Shown here piece by piece: positions 35,604 through 44,803 of a stretch of 64,000 nucleotides of DNA; within the stretch, counting starts at the first letter, position 1, and the number at the start of each line of letters is the position of its first letter. The notes under the pieces are model-generated. The model had not been told where the DNA came from. It saw only the letters and a program-made list of their open reading frames with translations, and did no database searches. The DNA lies in NCBI GenBank assembly GCA_026388255.1, contig JAPLKC010000089.1:179783-243782 (forward strand), read 5' to 3'. Source of the stretch: Pseudomonadota bacterium. Its GTDB lineage: Bacteria; Desulfobacterota; Syntrophorhabdia; Syntrophorhabdales; Syntrophorhabdaceae. A program made the translations under genes and the position numbers.

Positions 35604-35637
35604 GAAAAAAAATAGAATTCCACGGGCTTGCCCGTGG
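35604..35637 (-). terminator. Hairpin plus T-run, candidate rho-independent terminator
   Basis: CCACGGG and CCCGTGG form a perfect 7-bp stem with a CTTG loop (35620-35637). On the minus strand it is followed after a few bases by a run of eight T. It would stop minus-strand transcripts from the operon ending at 36042. A near copy of the hairpin and its flank occurs at 58010-58036, so it is also a member of a repeat family. Confidence 0.5.
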
Positions 35638-35880
35638 TGTTGTTAACACACACGGTTTGTATAAATAACAGAAACATTCACCCGCGTTTACAAACGTGCT
35701 ACTCTGCATAGAAATCTGCCCGGCACGCATAGCGTGCGGAGAAGTGGAGGCCGGGGTACCCCCCTTGCGGGTCGAGCTTGGCTGACGGAGGGGACAACCG
35801 GGCACCCGCTTGCTCTGTTTTCATTTTAATAAACAAGAGCATATTAACTTTTTTCTAAAAATACCGATAAAGGAATTAAG
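35638..35880. other. GC-rich, structured intergenic block
   Basis: Between the terminator-like hairpin and the small gene at 35891 lies a stretch clearly richer in G and C than its surroundings. It holds a perfect GCACGC-ATA-GCGTGC hairpin (35723-35737) and a GGGGTACCCC palindrome (35753-35762). Open frames through it have no ribosome site and odd composition. It may be a repeat element or a structured RNA; nothing identifies it. Confidence 0.5.
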
Positions 35881-35890
35881 GAGTATGAAA

Positions 35891-36019
35891 ATGGATTTAA
35901 AAATAGTTAAAGAAATAGTTAAAACTTTAATGGAGAGCAGGTTTTATTTTTCCCTGAATCTGAAAGAAAGACATGATTTAGTAAAATATCTACTTTCTGA
36001 TATTGCGCCTTCCTTTTAG
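35891..36019 (+). CDS. Small protein of unknown function (42 aa)
   Basis: A 42-codon frame beginning MDLKIVKEIVKTLME, with AGGAG exactly seven bases before its ATG (a second ATG two codons earlier is too close to the site). The product is predicted helical and basic, without Cys or a membrane segment. It ends 23 bases from the end of the oppositely oriented GGDEF gene. The ribosome site and helical pattern support it; no family is recognised. Confidence 0.45.
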   Translation: MDLKIVKEIVKTLMESRFYFSLNLKERHDLVKYLLSDIAPSF

Positions 36020-36041
36020 ATTGCCCTGAGTGCCCTGCACT

Positions 36042-36971
36042 TTATATGGATATGTTTCTCCTATCCATTTTAAAGCCTCCACCCTTTAAACGTTTTGCCT
36101 GTGTTTTCATCTTTGATGCAATTTCCGTAATCTCTCCATAATGGACAAAATGTCCATATTTATTACTTGCACTGCCGATAGAAACCGTCATAAAGGAAAA
36201 TATTTTAATATTGCCCTGTCTGTCTCTCGATTGGATACAACTTTTTTCTCTGTCTTCCGGATCATAAAATGTCTGAATTATTCTGTTAAAGGCACCAACG
36301 ATCTCTGCTGATGTTTCTTCAACAATATCTTCGTTCATTATATATATGAAATCATCTCCGCCTATATGTCCCACAAAGCTATTTTGAGCTTGTTTATTTT
36401 TCACGATATTCAGGATCAGCCGTCCCACTACTTTTATAACCTCATCTCCCCGACTGAATCCGTATTTGTCGTTAAAAGGTTTAAAGTGATCAATATCCAG
36501 ATAGGCAAGGGCGAAGATCTCATTTGCATCAAGCCTGTCCTGTATCTGCTTATTAATCGAAATATTTCCCGGAAGCCTTGTCAAAGGGTTGATTTCTACA
36601 ACCCTCTCTGACCTTATAATGCAAAGCTCAACCCTCGGCAAGATTTCTCTTTCAAGATCTGACATTCTTACATAGTCTTCAACAAAAAAAGAGTTCCATT
36701 TCGGGATATCTGTATTTTCAGGTAAAATAGCAAGAATAGGTAATTGACTGAACATAGGATCCCCCTTCAAATTGCTTAAAATATCAATAGCCGTAGTATC
36801 ACTTGAGCCAATTTCAATAATGGCCAGAGCGGGTATGGAATTATATATATAGTCAAGCGCAGATGCAATTCCTTTGAATATGATCACATTATATAAAGGA
36901 TTCAGATTTTTGATAATAATATTTGTCAGTACCGTATCTCCGGAAACTATAATAATCGTTTTCATCTTCAT
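36042..36971 (-). CDS. Diguanylate cyclase with degenerate receiver domain
   Basis: A 309-aa protein. The first about 115 residues fold like a receiver, but the acceptor position reads IIEIGSSD, with Glu in place of Asp. A GGDEF domain follows, with signature GHIGGDDF and the start LTRLPGN. GGDDF usually supports c-di-GMP synthesis. The RxxD inhibitory site five residues upstream is absent. It is the last gene of a three-gene operon with an HDOD protein and a small HD-GYP-N-like protein. A sigma-28-type promoter (38168-38194) suggests late flagellar timing. Confidence 0.9.
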   Translation of the reverse strand: MKMKTIIIVSGDTVLTNIIIKNLNPLYNVIIFKGIASALDYIYNSIPALAIIEIGSSDTTAIDILSNLKGDPMFSQLPILAILPENTDIPKWNSFFVEDYVRMSDLEREILPRVELCIIRSERVVEINPLTRLPGNISINKQIQDRLDANEIFALAYLDIDHFKPFNDKYGFSRGDEVIKVVGRLILNIVKNKQAQNSFVGHIGGDDFIYIMNEDIVEETSAEIVGAFNRIIQTFYDPEDREKSCIQSRDRQGNIKIFSFMTVSIGSASNKYGHFVHYGEITEIASKMKTQAKRLKGGGFKMDRRNISI

Positions 36972-36975
36972 ATTA

Positions 36976-37815
36976 TCATTCGAGAATTGATGTGCCTACT
37001 TCCTCTATTGAATCATCCATTTCTTTAAATATATCCTTCAAGTCAGATTCGGTCATGCTAAGGCTTTCCCATATAGCAGGGTTAATAACCGGAACCATAT
37101 TGTCACCTGCAAAACCGAAACCCCTTGCCCGGACAAGTATATCTGAGAGGTAAACTATAGCCGTCTCGACAGGAGCGATTCTTGACAAATGAGGCTTATG
37201 GTGGCACCGAATCACTTCTATAAGGTTTCCTGGAAATCTCCACTTCTGAGTCATCCAGGTTCCTGCATCTGCATGTGTAATGGCAAAAACATTCTCCTCT
37301 GCCTCTGAAATAACAATGCCCTTGTCCTCAGCCTCCTTCGTTGCATATTCATAATGTTCATAGAATTGCAGGATTAGGACAACCTTGCCAATGTCATGGA
37401 GCAAACCTGCGATAGAAACCTCCTCCGGTTCTTTTAAGCCTTTTTTCTTTGCTATCAGTCTGGAGGCAATAGCACATCCCATGGAATGTTCCCAGAGCCC
37501 AACCATAGATTTCTGCATGAGTTCAAAGACAGAAACGCCGAGCAATAAACCCTTTACGACATTTAATCCAAGGAGGATTACTGCCTGGCTTACAGACGAT
37601 ATTCTGCCGGGGAAACCATATATCGGCGAATTTACCATCTTTAAAACCTTTGTGGTGAGAACCGGGTCATTTGATATAAAATTACCAATCTCATTAAGGG
37701 ATACCTTTTGATTCTCAAGCACTTTTAAAAGATTCTTTAAAGCTCCGGGAATTGTCGGCAGTGTATCAATGTTTTCAACTTTAAAACGAATCAGTTTTTT
37801 ATCAAGCTCATTCAT
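36976..37815 (-). CDS. HDOD domain protein with intact HD residues
   Basis: A 279-aa HDOD protein (DTLPTIPGALKNLLKVLENQ at the start). It keeps LLHDIGKVVLI, THADAGTWMTQKWRFP and IRCHHKP, a near-complete HD metal-binding set, so hydrolase activity is possible. It overlaps the preceding 98-aa gene by eight bases and is four bases from the GGDEF gene. The trio probably forms one signalling unit; substrate unknown. Confidence 0.88.
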   Translation of the reverse strand: MNELDKKLIRFKVENIDTLPTIPGALKNLLKVLENQKVSLNEIGNFISNDPVLTTKVLKMVNSPIYGFPGRISSVSQAVILLGLNVVKGLLLGVSVFELMQKSMVGLWEHSMGCAIASRLIAKKKGLKEPEEVSIAGLLHDIGKVVLILQFYEHYEYATKEAEDKGIVISEAEENVFAITHADAGTWMTQKWRFPGNLIEVIRCHHKPHLSRIAPVETAIVYLSDILVRARGFGFAGDNMVPVINPAIWESLSMTESDLKDIFKEMDDSIEEVGTSILE

Positions 37816-38104
37816 AAAGTCCTTCTATGTGCTCCTTCAGCACTCTTTTCAACATATCCATATATGGCTCATGTTCTACTTTTTCAAATCTTTTATATAA
37901 TTCCAACAGCGCTTCTTCCTTTGGCTTTTCCGGTTTTGACAAGCCTTTCACATAAACACCATCAACATCCATATTTTTTAATTTCTCTATTGTGGCCTCA
38001 GTTAGCTCAGTATCTTCGCTTAATAAAACCATGCCGCTTTCATTAAGAACCGGCCTTGTAATCTTCATTCCAGGCTCAAGCTCATTTAAGGGGGTCTTCG
38101 GCAA
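37808..38104 (-). CDS. Small protein resembling the N-terminal domain of HD-GYP proteins
   Basis: A 98-aa soluble protein. LNELEPGMKITRPVLNESG, then VLLSEDTELTEATIEKL and VDGVYVKG match the pattern of the short domain found before HD-GYP domains. Here it stands alone, followed directly by an HDOD gene. The two may work together as the split equivalent of a domain-HD fusion; this is inference. A sigma-28-type promoter lies about 65 bases upstream. Confidence 0.75.
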   Translation of the reverse strand: MPKTPLNELEPGMKITRPVLNESGMVLLSEDTELTEATIEKLKNMDVDGVYVKGLSKPEKPKEEALLELYKRFEKVEHEPYMDMLKRVLKEHIEGLYE

Positions 38105-38167
38105 TTTTACTCCTCTGTTATGTTTATTTTAAGAAACCTTCAATACTGTGGAATTCTTCTTATTAAT

Positions 38168-38194
38168 ATATCGGTAAGTCTAACAAAAATTTAA
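38168..38194 (-). promoter_or_regulatory. Possible sigma-28 promoter for the HDOD-GGDEF operon
   Basis: Minus-strand TTAAATTT, 11-base spacer, ACCGATAT. It has four mismatches to the FliA consensus but shares the TTAA start with the cheW and cheY promoters. It points at the operon starting at 38104. Confidence 0.5.
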
Positions 38195-38311
38195 GGAAAA
38201 TCAACATATAATTAAATATATTATAATACACCACATATCTGATGGAAAATTCCATGTTAAATTTATGACACATAGCATATACTCACGGATTTGCCCCTGG
38301 GCATCCGCCTC

Positions 38312-38345
38312 AAGAGCAACACAAGCGGGGTACACCAGTGCTCTT
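38312..38345 (+). other. Hairpin upstream of the muramidase-like gene
   Basis: AAGAGCA and TGCTCTT form a perfect 7-bp stem around a GC-rich 20-base loop, 40 bases before the gene at 38385. The surrounding 80 bases are GC-rich compared with neighbours. It could be a terminator-like or leader structure. Confidence 0.35.
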
Positions 38346-38384
38346 TTCCTGCTAAAAACCCGGCATCATTTTTAGGCATGAGAA

Positions 38385-39104
38385 ATGCATATAAATAATT
38401 GCATGTCAAATTTTAAAAACATACAGGGATTGCTCCCTTTACAGACGATTATAATTGGAAATAATGAAAACAAGACATCGAACAATCATAGTTACAATAA
38501 TATCAATTTTGAACAGCTCTTAACTGCATCATTAAGGCAACTTTACAGTAAAGATATCAACTTCACAAAGAGCACTACAAATGAACCAACACCTGTTTTA
38601 GATTCTTTACAAACACTCACCCTCGATGATAATGCAAAGTTCAAAGAAGGCCTGAAAACTGTCTTCAAACATGAAGGATCAAGTCTTGTAAAAGAAGATG
38701 GGGGAGGGAGAGAATCTTCAAAGTACGGCATTATCGAATCAACAGCTAAAGAATACGGTTATAAAGGAAATATAAGGAGCATGACAATGGCAGACGCTGA
38801 AACAATTTACAGAAAAATCTGGGATAAGTCCGGTGCAGGGTCTTTGCCTTACCCCTTAAGTGTTGTGCATTTTGACACCTATGTAAACAGCCCGTCAATG
38901 GCTAGAAAAATTCTTCGACAATCAGGCGGGAATGTAAATGCATACTTAGGATTGAGACTTGAACGTTATAACCGGCTGGCTCAACTAAGACCGGAAAGAT
39001 ATGGAAAATACTTAAATGGATGGACAAACCGGGTCAAGAATCTGAAGGTCCTGGCAAGCACCTCTTTCAACAAACAAAATGAATATATCAGTAAAAAAAT
39101 ATAA
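38385..39104 (+). CDS. GH108-type muramidase-like protein, possible FlgJ substitute
   Basis: A 239-aa protein. The N-terminal 85 residues are polar and unassigned. The rest matches the glycoside hydrolase 108 lysozyme pattern: HEGSSLVKEDGGGRESSKYG with candidate catalytic E97, and further on SVVHFDTYVNSPSMARKIL and the peptidoglycan-binding-type C-terminal part. No signal peptide is seen, so export might use the flagellar apparatus. In this flagellar locus a muramidase that opens the cell wall for the rod is expected, and no flgJ is present. The ribosome site is weak and the start could be ATG 38403. Confidence 0.75.
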   Translation: MHINNCMSNFKNIQGLLPLQTIIIGNNENKTSNNHSYNNINFEQLLTASLRQLYSKDINFTKSTTNEPTPVLDSLQTLTLDDNAKFKEGLKTVFKHEGSSLVKEDGGGRESSKYGIIESTAKEYGYKGNIRSMTMADAETIYRKIWDKSGAGSLPYPLSVVHFDTYVNSPSMARKILRQSGGNVNAYLGLRLERYNRLAQLRPERYGKYLNGWTNRVKNLKVLASTSFNKQNEYISKKI

Positions 39105-39209
39105 TATTCAATGTTTAGCTTCCTGATCATTCTCTTACAGACACTTTCCCGTTACTTTGCCCATATAATAACCTTTTCGTTTCTCCGGACATCACAAAAA
39201 TAAATCATG

Positions 39210-41363
39210 CTAATCAGGTTCAGATAACGGCAAAAATATATTGAATGTGCTGCCGTTGCCTACTTCAGAATCCACATTTATAAACCCGCCATGATTTTTT
39301 ACAATGGAGTAACAAACTGCCAACCCCAGGCCCATCCCCTTCTGCGATCCCATCTCTTTAGTGCTAAAATAGGGATCGAAGACCTTCAATATATCATCTG
39401 CTGCAATACCTACGCCATGATCCTCTATAGAAATCTTCACGTACTTACCCTCTTTCTGAGGGACATTGTCTTTTGATGTAAGGGCAACATTTTCGATAAA
39501 TATGTTAATATCTCCTCCATCAGGCATAGATTCCCTGGCATTGGCAACGATATTGGAAATTACCTGTTTTATCTGGCTTTCATCCACCATAAGGAGGGGC
39601 ACATCCTCGGGAACATAATACTTGCATTGTATGTCAGGAGAATCCTTCAGAACATGCTTTGCTGTCTTCCTGATAAGCCCTTCGACAGACAAGGGTTGCA
39701 GCAAAGGTGTACCACCTTTTGAAAAGGTGATTAATTTTTTCGTCAGGTCGCTTGCATTTTTTAATACCATCTCAGCCTTATCGAGCAAACTAAACGGCTT
39801 ACTCAAAGGATCTATCAACATCTTTGCAAAGGACATGTAGCCAAGGATTGCCCCGAGCATATTGTTGAAATCATGAGCAATACCTCCCGCAAGAATACCT
39901 ATGGATTCAAGCTTCTTAGTCCTGTAAGACTCTTCCTCCGTCTTTTTCTGCTCCGTAATGTCCTCAAGGAAACCTTCTAAGCGCTGGAGTGTTCCGTTTT
40001 CATCCCATAAAGCGCGTGCGCTCTGCGACACCCATATAACACTTCCGTCTGCCCGGTAACACTGTGCTTCATGATTAATCATTCTATCTTCCCTAAATAT
40101 CATGTCAATAAACTGTAAACGTGCCTCCGGGTCAACATACATCTGCCTGCCGATATCTGTAATCGTTTCAATTAGTACTTCAGGTGAACTATAACCAAAA
40201 ATACGGGCAAATGCCGGGTTTACATCAATAAAAGTTCCCTCTAACGTTGTCTGGAAAATGCCCTCCACCGCATTCTCAAAGATATTTCTGTATTTTGCCT
40301 CAGCTTGTTTCAAAGCCTCTTCTGTTCTTTTCCTGTCTGTAATATCATGTATTGTTTCAATACCCCCTATGATATTTCCATTAGAATCATAAAACGCCGA
40401 AGCTGTTGCAATGAAATACGCCTCACGACCGTTCAGGTTTTCCACATGTGCTTCAACTGCAAGCTGCTCTTTATTCCTTTTAAGTTTTTTATACTGACTC
40501 TCCAACTCATGATCAGGAAGAAAGAATATGTCTAAAAGTACCGGTCTTCTCTCACCGTAAAACGGTATGGCATATTCATAATCTCCTTTGCCCAGCATAT
40601 TCTCTGCTTTAATCCCGGTTGTTATCTCCATGGCATGGTTCCAGGCTATCACCTTCCCTTTCCCATCAATAACCATAGTAGCGTCAGGAAGAAAATTGAT
40701 GATATCATTAAAACGCCTCACTGATTCATTAAGCTCCTTTTCTGCCTTTTTACGTTCTTCAATCTCATGCCGGAGTTCTTCATTGATTGCTTTAAGATCT
40801 GCCGTCCTTTTGTTTACACGCTCCTCAAGTTCATCTTTAGTCTTCTGCAAGATCTCTTGGGATCGTCTCCTGGCGGTAATATCGCGTATCGATTCTATGG
40901 CTCCGACCAGTGTTCCACTATAGCTGTAAAGCGGCGATGCCTTCACCCAAAGAAATACATCCTTCCTTTCAGCTAATACAGGGATATGCACTTCTGCAAA
41001 TATTGCATCTCCATCCCTTTCTATGTTTTGATAACGTGATTCAATATCTTCGTTATGCAGCACTCCAAAAACATCTGCCAATACCGGTCTGCGTTCACCA
41101 TAGAAAGGGATCGCATATGCATAATCCCCCTTTCCGATAATATCCGCCTTTTTTATACCTGTCATCTTCTCAATCGCCCTGTTCCAGGCTATGACCTTTT
41201 TATCATTGTTAATAATAAAGGTTGCGTCAGGTAAAAATTCGATAATATCAGTAATCTGCTGGTTTACCGTATATTGCCCTGGTTTTAATTCTGCAATGTT
41301 TTTGCGTAATTCGCCCAATTGGCTGGTAGTCCGTTGTTTTTTCTTACGTTGGTCTTCTTTCAT
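39210..41363 (-). CDS. Soluble histidine kinase with three PAS domains
   Basis: A 717-aa kinase without membrane segments. Three PAS domains lie at about 28-170, 222-350 and 355-480; the first two are closely similar (EFLPDATFIINNDKKVIAWN and NFLPDATMVIDGKGKVIAWN), so one arose by duplication. The phosphoacceptor box is GGIAHDFNNMLGAILGYMSF, and the ATPase motifs are NIVANARESMPDGG, DHGVGI and GMGLGLAVCYSIVKNHGG. No receiver domain is attached and no regulator gene is adjacent, so its partner is unknown. Confidence 0.92.
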   Translation of the reverse strand: MKEDQRKKKQRTTSQLGELRKNIAELKPGQYTVNQQITDIIEFLPDATFIINNDKKVIAWNRAIEKMTGIKKADIIGKGDYAYAIPFYGERRPVLADVFGVLHNEDIESRYQNIERDGDAIFAEVHIPVLAERKDVFLWVKASPLYSYSGTLVGAIESIRDITARRRSQEILQKTKDELEERVNKRTADLKAINEELRHEIEERKKAEKELNESVRRFNDIINFLPDATMVIDGKGKVIAWNHAMEITTGIKAENMLGKGDYEYAIPFYGERRPVLLDIFFLPDHELESQYKKLKRNKEQLAVEAHVENLNGREAYFIATASAFYDSNGNIIGGIETIHDITDRKRTEEALKQAEAKYRNIFENAVEGIFQTTLEGTFIDVNPAFARIFGYSSPEVLIETITDIGRQMYVDPEARLQFIDMIFREDRMINHEAQCYRADGSVIWVSQSARALWDENGTLQRLEGFLEDITEQKKTEEESYRTKKLESIGILAGGIAHDFNNMLGAILGYMSFAKMLIDPLSKPFSLLDKAEMVLKNASDLTKKLITFSKGGTPLLQPLSVEGLIRKTAKHVLKDSPDIQCKYYVPEDVPLLMVDESQIKQVISNIVANARESMPDGGDINIFIENVALTSKDNVPQKEGKYVKISIEDHGVGIAADDILKVFDPYFSTKEMGSQKGMGLGLAVCYSIVKNHGGFINVDSEVGNGSTFNIFLPLSEPD

Positions 41364-41577
41364 TATTTAATTATCAAAAAATTCTTATATACCTTTAATC
41401 TGTCATAATTTTCAAGAATACTTTCCGCCATGGAGGGCCTTCTGTTCTATATGCAAAATATCTGCCATAACATCTGAAAGTCTCGTTTTTTAATGAAAAT
41501 ATCTTCATTTAACGGTCTTGAAAGCAGCTTCCTGGGATCATTTATTATATTGTTTATATCTGACTTCATATTAATGA

Positions 41578-41680
41578 ACTACCCCGCAGCAGAGCTGAAA
41601 TGTATCAGCGGAATGAGGATCATGATTGTTCCTCCTCACGCTATCCTCTCCCACGAGTGGCGAGGGAATATGGTTACCCC
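41578..41680. repeat. Dispersed intergenic repeat, copy A
   Basis: About 103 bases, starting ACTACCCCGCAGCAGAGCTG and ending in TGGTTACCCC, match 44861-44962 at roughly 80% by eye with one gap. Both copies lie between genes in the same orientation. Confidence 0.85.
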
Positions 41681-41870
41681 GATATCTTTGCTGTACGAAC
41701 CGTCTTCGCTTATAAAAACATAACTGCGTAAATAAACATCGCTTTTTTACATTTCAAAGGGATATAGCTCATTAAGAACAGGAGAGGGTTTTTGATAATG
41801 AAAAAATTATCTGCGACAGCTTAAAAAGATGCGTAACCAATTTCCTTTTGATAAAGGGAGGGGAAAGGCA

Positions 41871-41986
41871 AAGCCCCCTGAAGGGTAGAATACGTGTTTG
41901 GGGGGGGGGAGTAAACTGCCCTCCTTCATGGGCCAACCGTTTAAATGCAACAACAATATTTTATGAAGTTAACCCTTCGGGGGCTT
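41871..41986. repeat. Inverted repeat enclosing a G10 tract
   Basis: AAGCCCCCTGAAGGGT at 41871-41886 pairs with ACCCTTCGGGGGCTT at 41972-41986, with one bulged base. A homopolymer of ten G lies between them at 41900-41909. The arms are about 85 bases apart, too far for a simple terminator. Confidence 0.7.
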
Positions 41987-42130
41987 CACCTTGGTAAGTT
42001 TTTTTAATATCAAACCATTTATAAAATCTATCTCTCATGACAATTGTTTAACTTTGAAATTATACCTGAAAAGTTAAATCATTTGTTATTGATTTATTAT
42101 AGATATATTATATAGATGTTTTATATATTT

Positions 42131-43783
42131 TCACAGTGACATCAAATAGGTCCGCAGATTTATCTTTTTGTTGTTTAAATCAAGCTTGCTTCTGATATTG
42201 TTTCTGTGAGTATCAATTGTGCCTGTGGATACATTCATAAATTCTGCAATTTCCTTACTTGTTTTACCACTCTTGACCAGACTGGCAATCCGAATTTCAG
42301 TTGGCGTAAAAAAGGAATAACTTGAAGTCATCTTTTGAATAAACGGCGAGATGATATCGCTCAAGTTTTTTTCAAGTATACCCAGATATGCCATCTGGTT
42401 GTCGCTCAAGTGTCCGTTTTTCAACTTTTCAACATATGGAAACACCAGTTCCTGAACATTGGCCAGAATTGTATCTTTTAGGGCCTTTTTATCCTCCTCC
42501 CTGTGTCTTAGTAATACCTTTAAGGCAATGTTGGCATCTTCAAGATTAATAGATTTTATCTCCAACTCATTTTCTCTTTTTTTCAGCGCTTCTTCGGCAA
42601 GTTTACGTTTGGTAATATCTCTTAAGAATACAAGAGATACCGGTTCTCCTTTTAATGTTGTCTTTGTTGCCGAAGCTTCAGTATCAAGGAATGTTCCGTC
42701 TTTTCTGATATGTTTAATTTCATATATGGAAGGGAGGCGCTCTCCACTGTGTTGTCCTATGTGAATGTCCATAACTTTATCGATATAATCCGGATGGATT
42801 ATTACCCCGATATCTTTTCCTTCAATCTCTGCGGCACTGCCATACCCGAGCATCTCTACAAGCCTCCGGTTGACAGAAACATACCTTCCATCTTTTACGA
42901 TTAAAATACCGTCATTGGAATTTTCAATAGCGGTTTTGTAGCGCTCTTCAGATTCCTGCAATGCTTCCTCAGCCTCTTTGCGCTTTGTAATGTCTCTCCA
43001 CACTGTATAAAGATAATGCTTCCCTCCTATCGGGATCGCTGTCAACGATACCTCTACCCAAAACAATTCATTATCTCGGTTAAGGTGTACCCATTCAAAA
43101 AAACTACTCCCCTCCTTTCCTGCCGTATCCAGAATCTCTCTTTCCCTGTCACAGGAAAGTCGGCCATCAGGCTGTGTATCGGGGGATATTTGCGAAGGAA
43201 GGAGCCCTAACAACTGTTCTTTTGAAGTACAATGCATTATTTTGCAGGCAGCATCATTACAGTCGACAAACCGATTACCATCAAGCAGTAAAATAGGGTC
43301 AACAGATTTTTGAAATAACAATCTGAATTTGGTTTCGCTTTCCTGTAACGCATGTTGAGCCTTTAAAAACTCGGTAATATCAAGGAATGATGCCACGCTC
43401 TTTTTTGTCCCCGGAATCATTGCAAAAGTTGCATATACATCCTTTACATCACCGTTCCTGTCAATAAACTGACATTCATAACTTCCGGGTGCACTATCAG
43501 GGGCAGTCCTTTCTGCATTGTAGTACATCATCATTTTCTCCAGACAACCTTTTTCGATAACATCTACAAGGCCTTTCTTGCCCTCTGCTTCTTCCTTCGA
43601 ATAACCGGATAGGATTTCGAATTTCTTATTTACACGTGATATTGTTGTGTCTTCTTCGATAATTATGGATGCAGTGCTTGTGGTTTCAAATACAGTCCGG
43701 TACAAAGACTCGGAAATTAATTGGTCAGCCTCGCAATCAGAAAGGTTGGATTCGCTTTTATCTTGCTGTAATTCTATTGGCAT
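42131..43783 (-). CDS. Multi-PAS transcriptional regulator with LuxR-type DNA-binding domain
   Basis: A 550-aa soluble protein with three PAS domains (about 22-145, 148-275 and 280-400), a coiled-coil region, and a C-terminal LuxR/GerE helix-turn-helix: [20 protein letters not shown] followed by [19 protein letters not shown]. It has no kinase domain, so it is likely a one-component sensor-regulator reading a ligand or redox cue. A sigma-70-type promoter at 43791-43820 would start transcription next to the ATG. Its targets are unknown. Confidence 0.9.
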   Translation of the reverse strand: MPIELQQDKSESNLSDCEADQLISESLYRTVFETTSTASIIIEEDTTISRVNKKFEILSGYSKEEAEGKKGLVDVIEKGCLEKMMMYYNAERTAPDSAPGSYECQFIDRNGDVKDVYATFAMIPGTKKSVASFLDITEFLKAQHALQESETKFRLLFQKSVDPILLLDGNRFVDCNDAACKIMHCTSKEQLLGLLPSQISPDTQPDGRLSCDREREILDTAGKEGSSFFEWVHLNRDNELFWVEVSLTAIPIGGKHYLYTVWRDITKRKEAEEALQESEERYKTAIENSNDGILIVKDGRYVSVNRRLVEMLGYGSAAEIEGKDIGVIIHPDYIDKVMDIHIGQHSGERLPSIYEIKHIRKDGTFLDTEASATKTTLKGEPVSLVFLRDITKRKLAEEALKKRENELEIKSINLEDANIALKVLLRHREEDKKALKDTILANVQELVFPYVEKLKNGHLSDNQMAYLGILEKNLSDIISPFIQKMTSSYSFFTPTEIRIASLVKSGKTSKEIAEFMNVSTGTIDTHRNNIRSKLDLNNKKINLRTYLMSL

Positions 43784-43790
43784 ATCTCAT

Positions 43791-43820
43791 ATTATAACAG
43801 GTAAGCTTTATGCCGATCAA
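43791..43820 (-). promoter_or_regulatory. Sigma-70-type promoter for the PAS-LuxR gene
   Basis: Minus-strand TTGATC and TATAAT are 18 bases apart. Transcription would begin near 43784, adjacent to the start codon, so the message may be leaderless. Confidence 0.5.
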
Positions 43821-43873
43821 GATAAGGATATTAATATGACTAAACTATAAAATATGAATTAACGTCCAGTCCA

Positions 43874-44356
43874 TTATTCAAATGAAAAATCCACAAACAT
43901 AACCTCTTTATCCCCTCCGTTTCCGTTATTAATAGAAAAATAAAATGGGAGTGAGATTATCGGGATTTTTGTAATAAAATTCAGTTCCACCGCATTACCT
44001 ACCACAACCATCGGTATTGCGGCCTTTAAGTTTATCCCTGCCTTTTCAAATTCTTTTCTCGCCTGACCTGATATAATATTGGTCAGTTCGCCAATTGCAT
44101 CAACAACTTCCGGGCTTATACTGTTGCATTCATCGCCTACGAGTGTTTTAAAAACAAATATAGCACCATTATTCTTTAGACTTATTGCAACCATACCTTT
44201 CTTATCGCCCACAAGTCCCATAATACCCGTAACATCACCGGATGTGCTGTTTACGGTTTTTAAAACAGGCTTACCAAGCTCTACAGTGATGCCGAGCATT
44301 GTTTTAAATACTGTCTGTGTAGCCAATATAAAAGGATTAATATACTTTACTTCCAT
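43874..44356 (-). CDS. cheX: CheX-type CheY-P phosphatase
   Basis: A 160-aa protein of the CheC/CheX/FliY phosphatase group. The catalytic ExxN motif is seen once, at E90-N93 in VDAIGELTNIISGQARKEF, as in CheX. It follows cheY by 21 bases, so the pair is probably a kinase output and its off-switch. The ATG at 44356 with GGGGGA is preferred to a TTG four codons upstream. Confidence 0.9.
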   Translation of the reverse strand: MEVKYINPFILATQTVFKTMLGITVELGKPVLKTVNSTSGDVTGIMGLVGDKKGMVAISLKNNGAIFVFKTLVGDECNSISPEVVDAIGELTNIISGQARKEFEKAGINLKAAIPMVVVGNAVELNFITKIPIISLPFYFSINNGNGGDKEVMFVDFSFE

Positions 44357-44377
44357 TTTATCCCCCAAAATTTGAGT

Positions 44378-44752
44378 TTATTTTCCAATTCTTGCCCTTG
44401 CCTTGTCAATTGCTCCCTGGAGCTTTTCAGGTGTAAAGGGTTTTACAATATAATTGTCAACACCGGATTTGATGGCTTCCATTATACAGTCTTTCTGTGC
44501 CTCGGCAGTCACCATAAGAAAGGGCACGTTTTTAATTCCGTCATCCCCTTTGCATGCCTTAAGGAAATCTATTCCTGTCATCTCAGGCATAATCCAGTCA
44601 CTGATTATCAGGTCAATCTCCTCTTTTTTTAAAACATCAAGGGCAAGTTTTCCGTTTTCAGCTTCTATAACATTGTCAATATTTATTTGTTTTAAAACAT
44701 TCTTTATTATCTTCCTCATTGTAGCAAAATCATCAACGACAAGAACCCTCAT
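44378..44752 (-). CDS. cheY: CheY, motor-type response regulator
   Basis: A 124-aa receiver with acid pair VDDF, phosphoacceptor D52 (ISDWIMPEMTGIDFLKACK), T82 and K104 (VKPF). The SDWxMPxMxG sequence is the one found in flagellar-switch CheYs. The start ATG at 44752 has AGGAGG seven bases upstream. It forms an operon with cheX and is read from the sigma-28-type promoter at 44804-44830. Confidence 0.95.
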   Translation of the reverse strand: MRVLVVDDFATMRKIIKNVLKQINIDNVIEAENGKLALDVLKKEEIDLIISDWIMPEMTGIDFLKACKGDDGIKNVPFLMVTAEAQKDCIMEAIKSGVDNYIVKPFTPEKLQGAIDKARARIGK

Positions 44753-44803
44753 ATGCAACCTCCTTAAATAAACTTGTTGAATATTAATATCAATCTGCTA
44801 TCA

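Larger units (their letters stand above)
41364..42130. other. 767-base gene-free stretch with repeats
   Basis: No credible gene lies here. It contains one copy of a dispersed repeat (41578-41680), a long inverted repeat with a run of ten G between its arms (41871-41986), and a 9-bp hairpin TTTAACTTT/AAAGTTAAA (42047-42078) that may end the transcript of the LuxR-type gene at 42131. A 76-codon frame across the repeat is rejected as coding. Confidence 0.7.

Noticed and set aside
41493..41723. 76-codon open frame on the plus strand
   Set aside because: Its second half is the dispersed repeat 41578-41680; the other copy does not keep the frame, so it is not coding.
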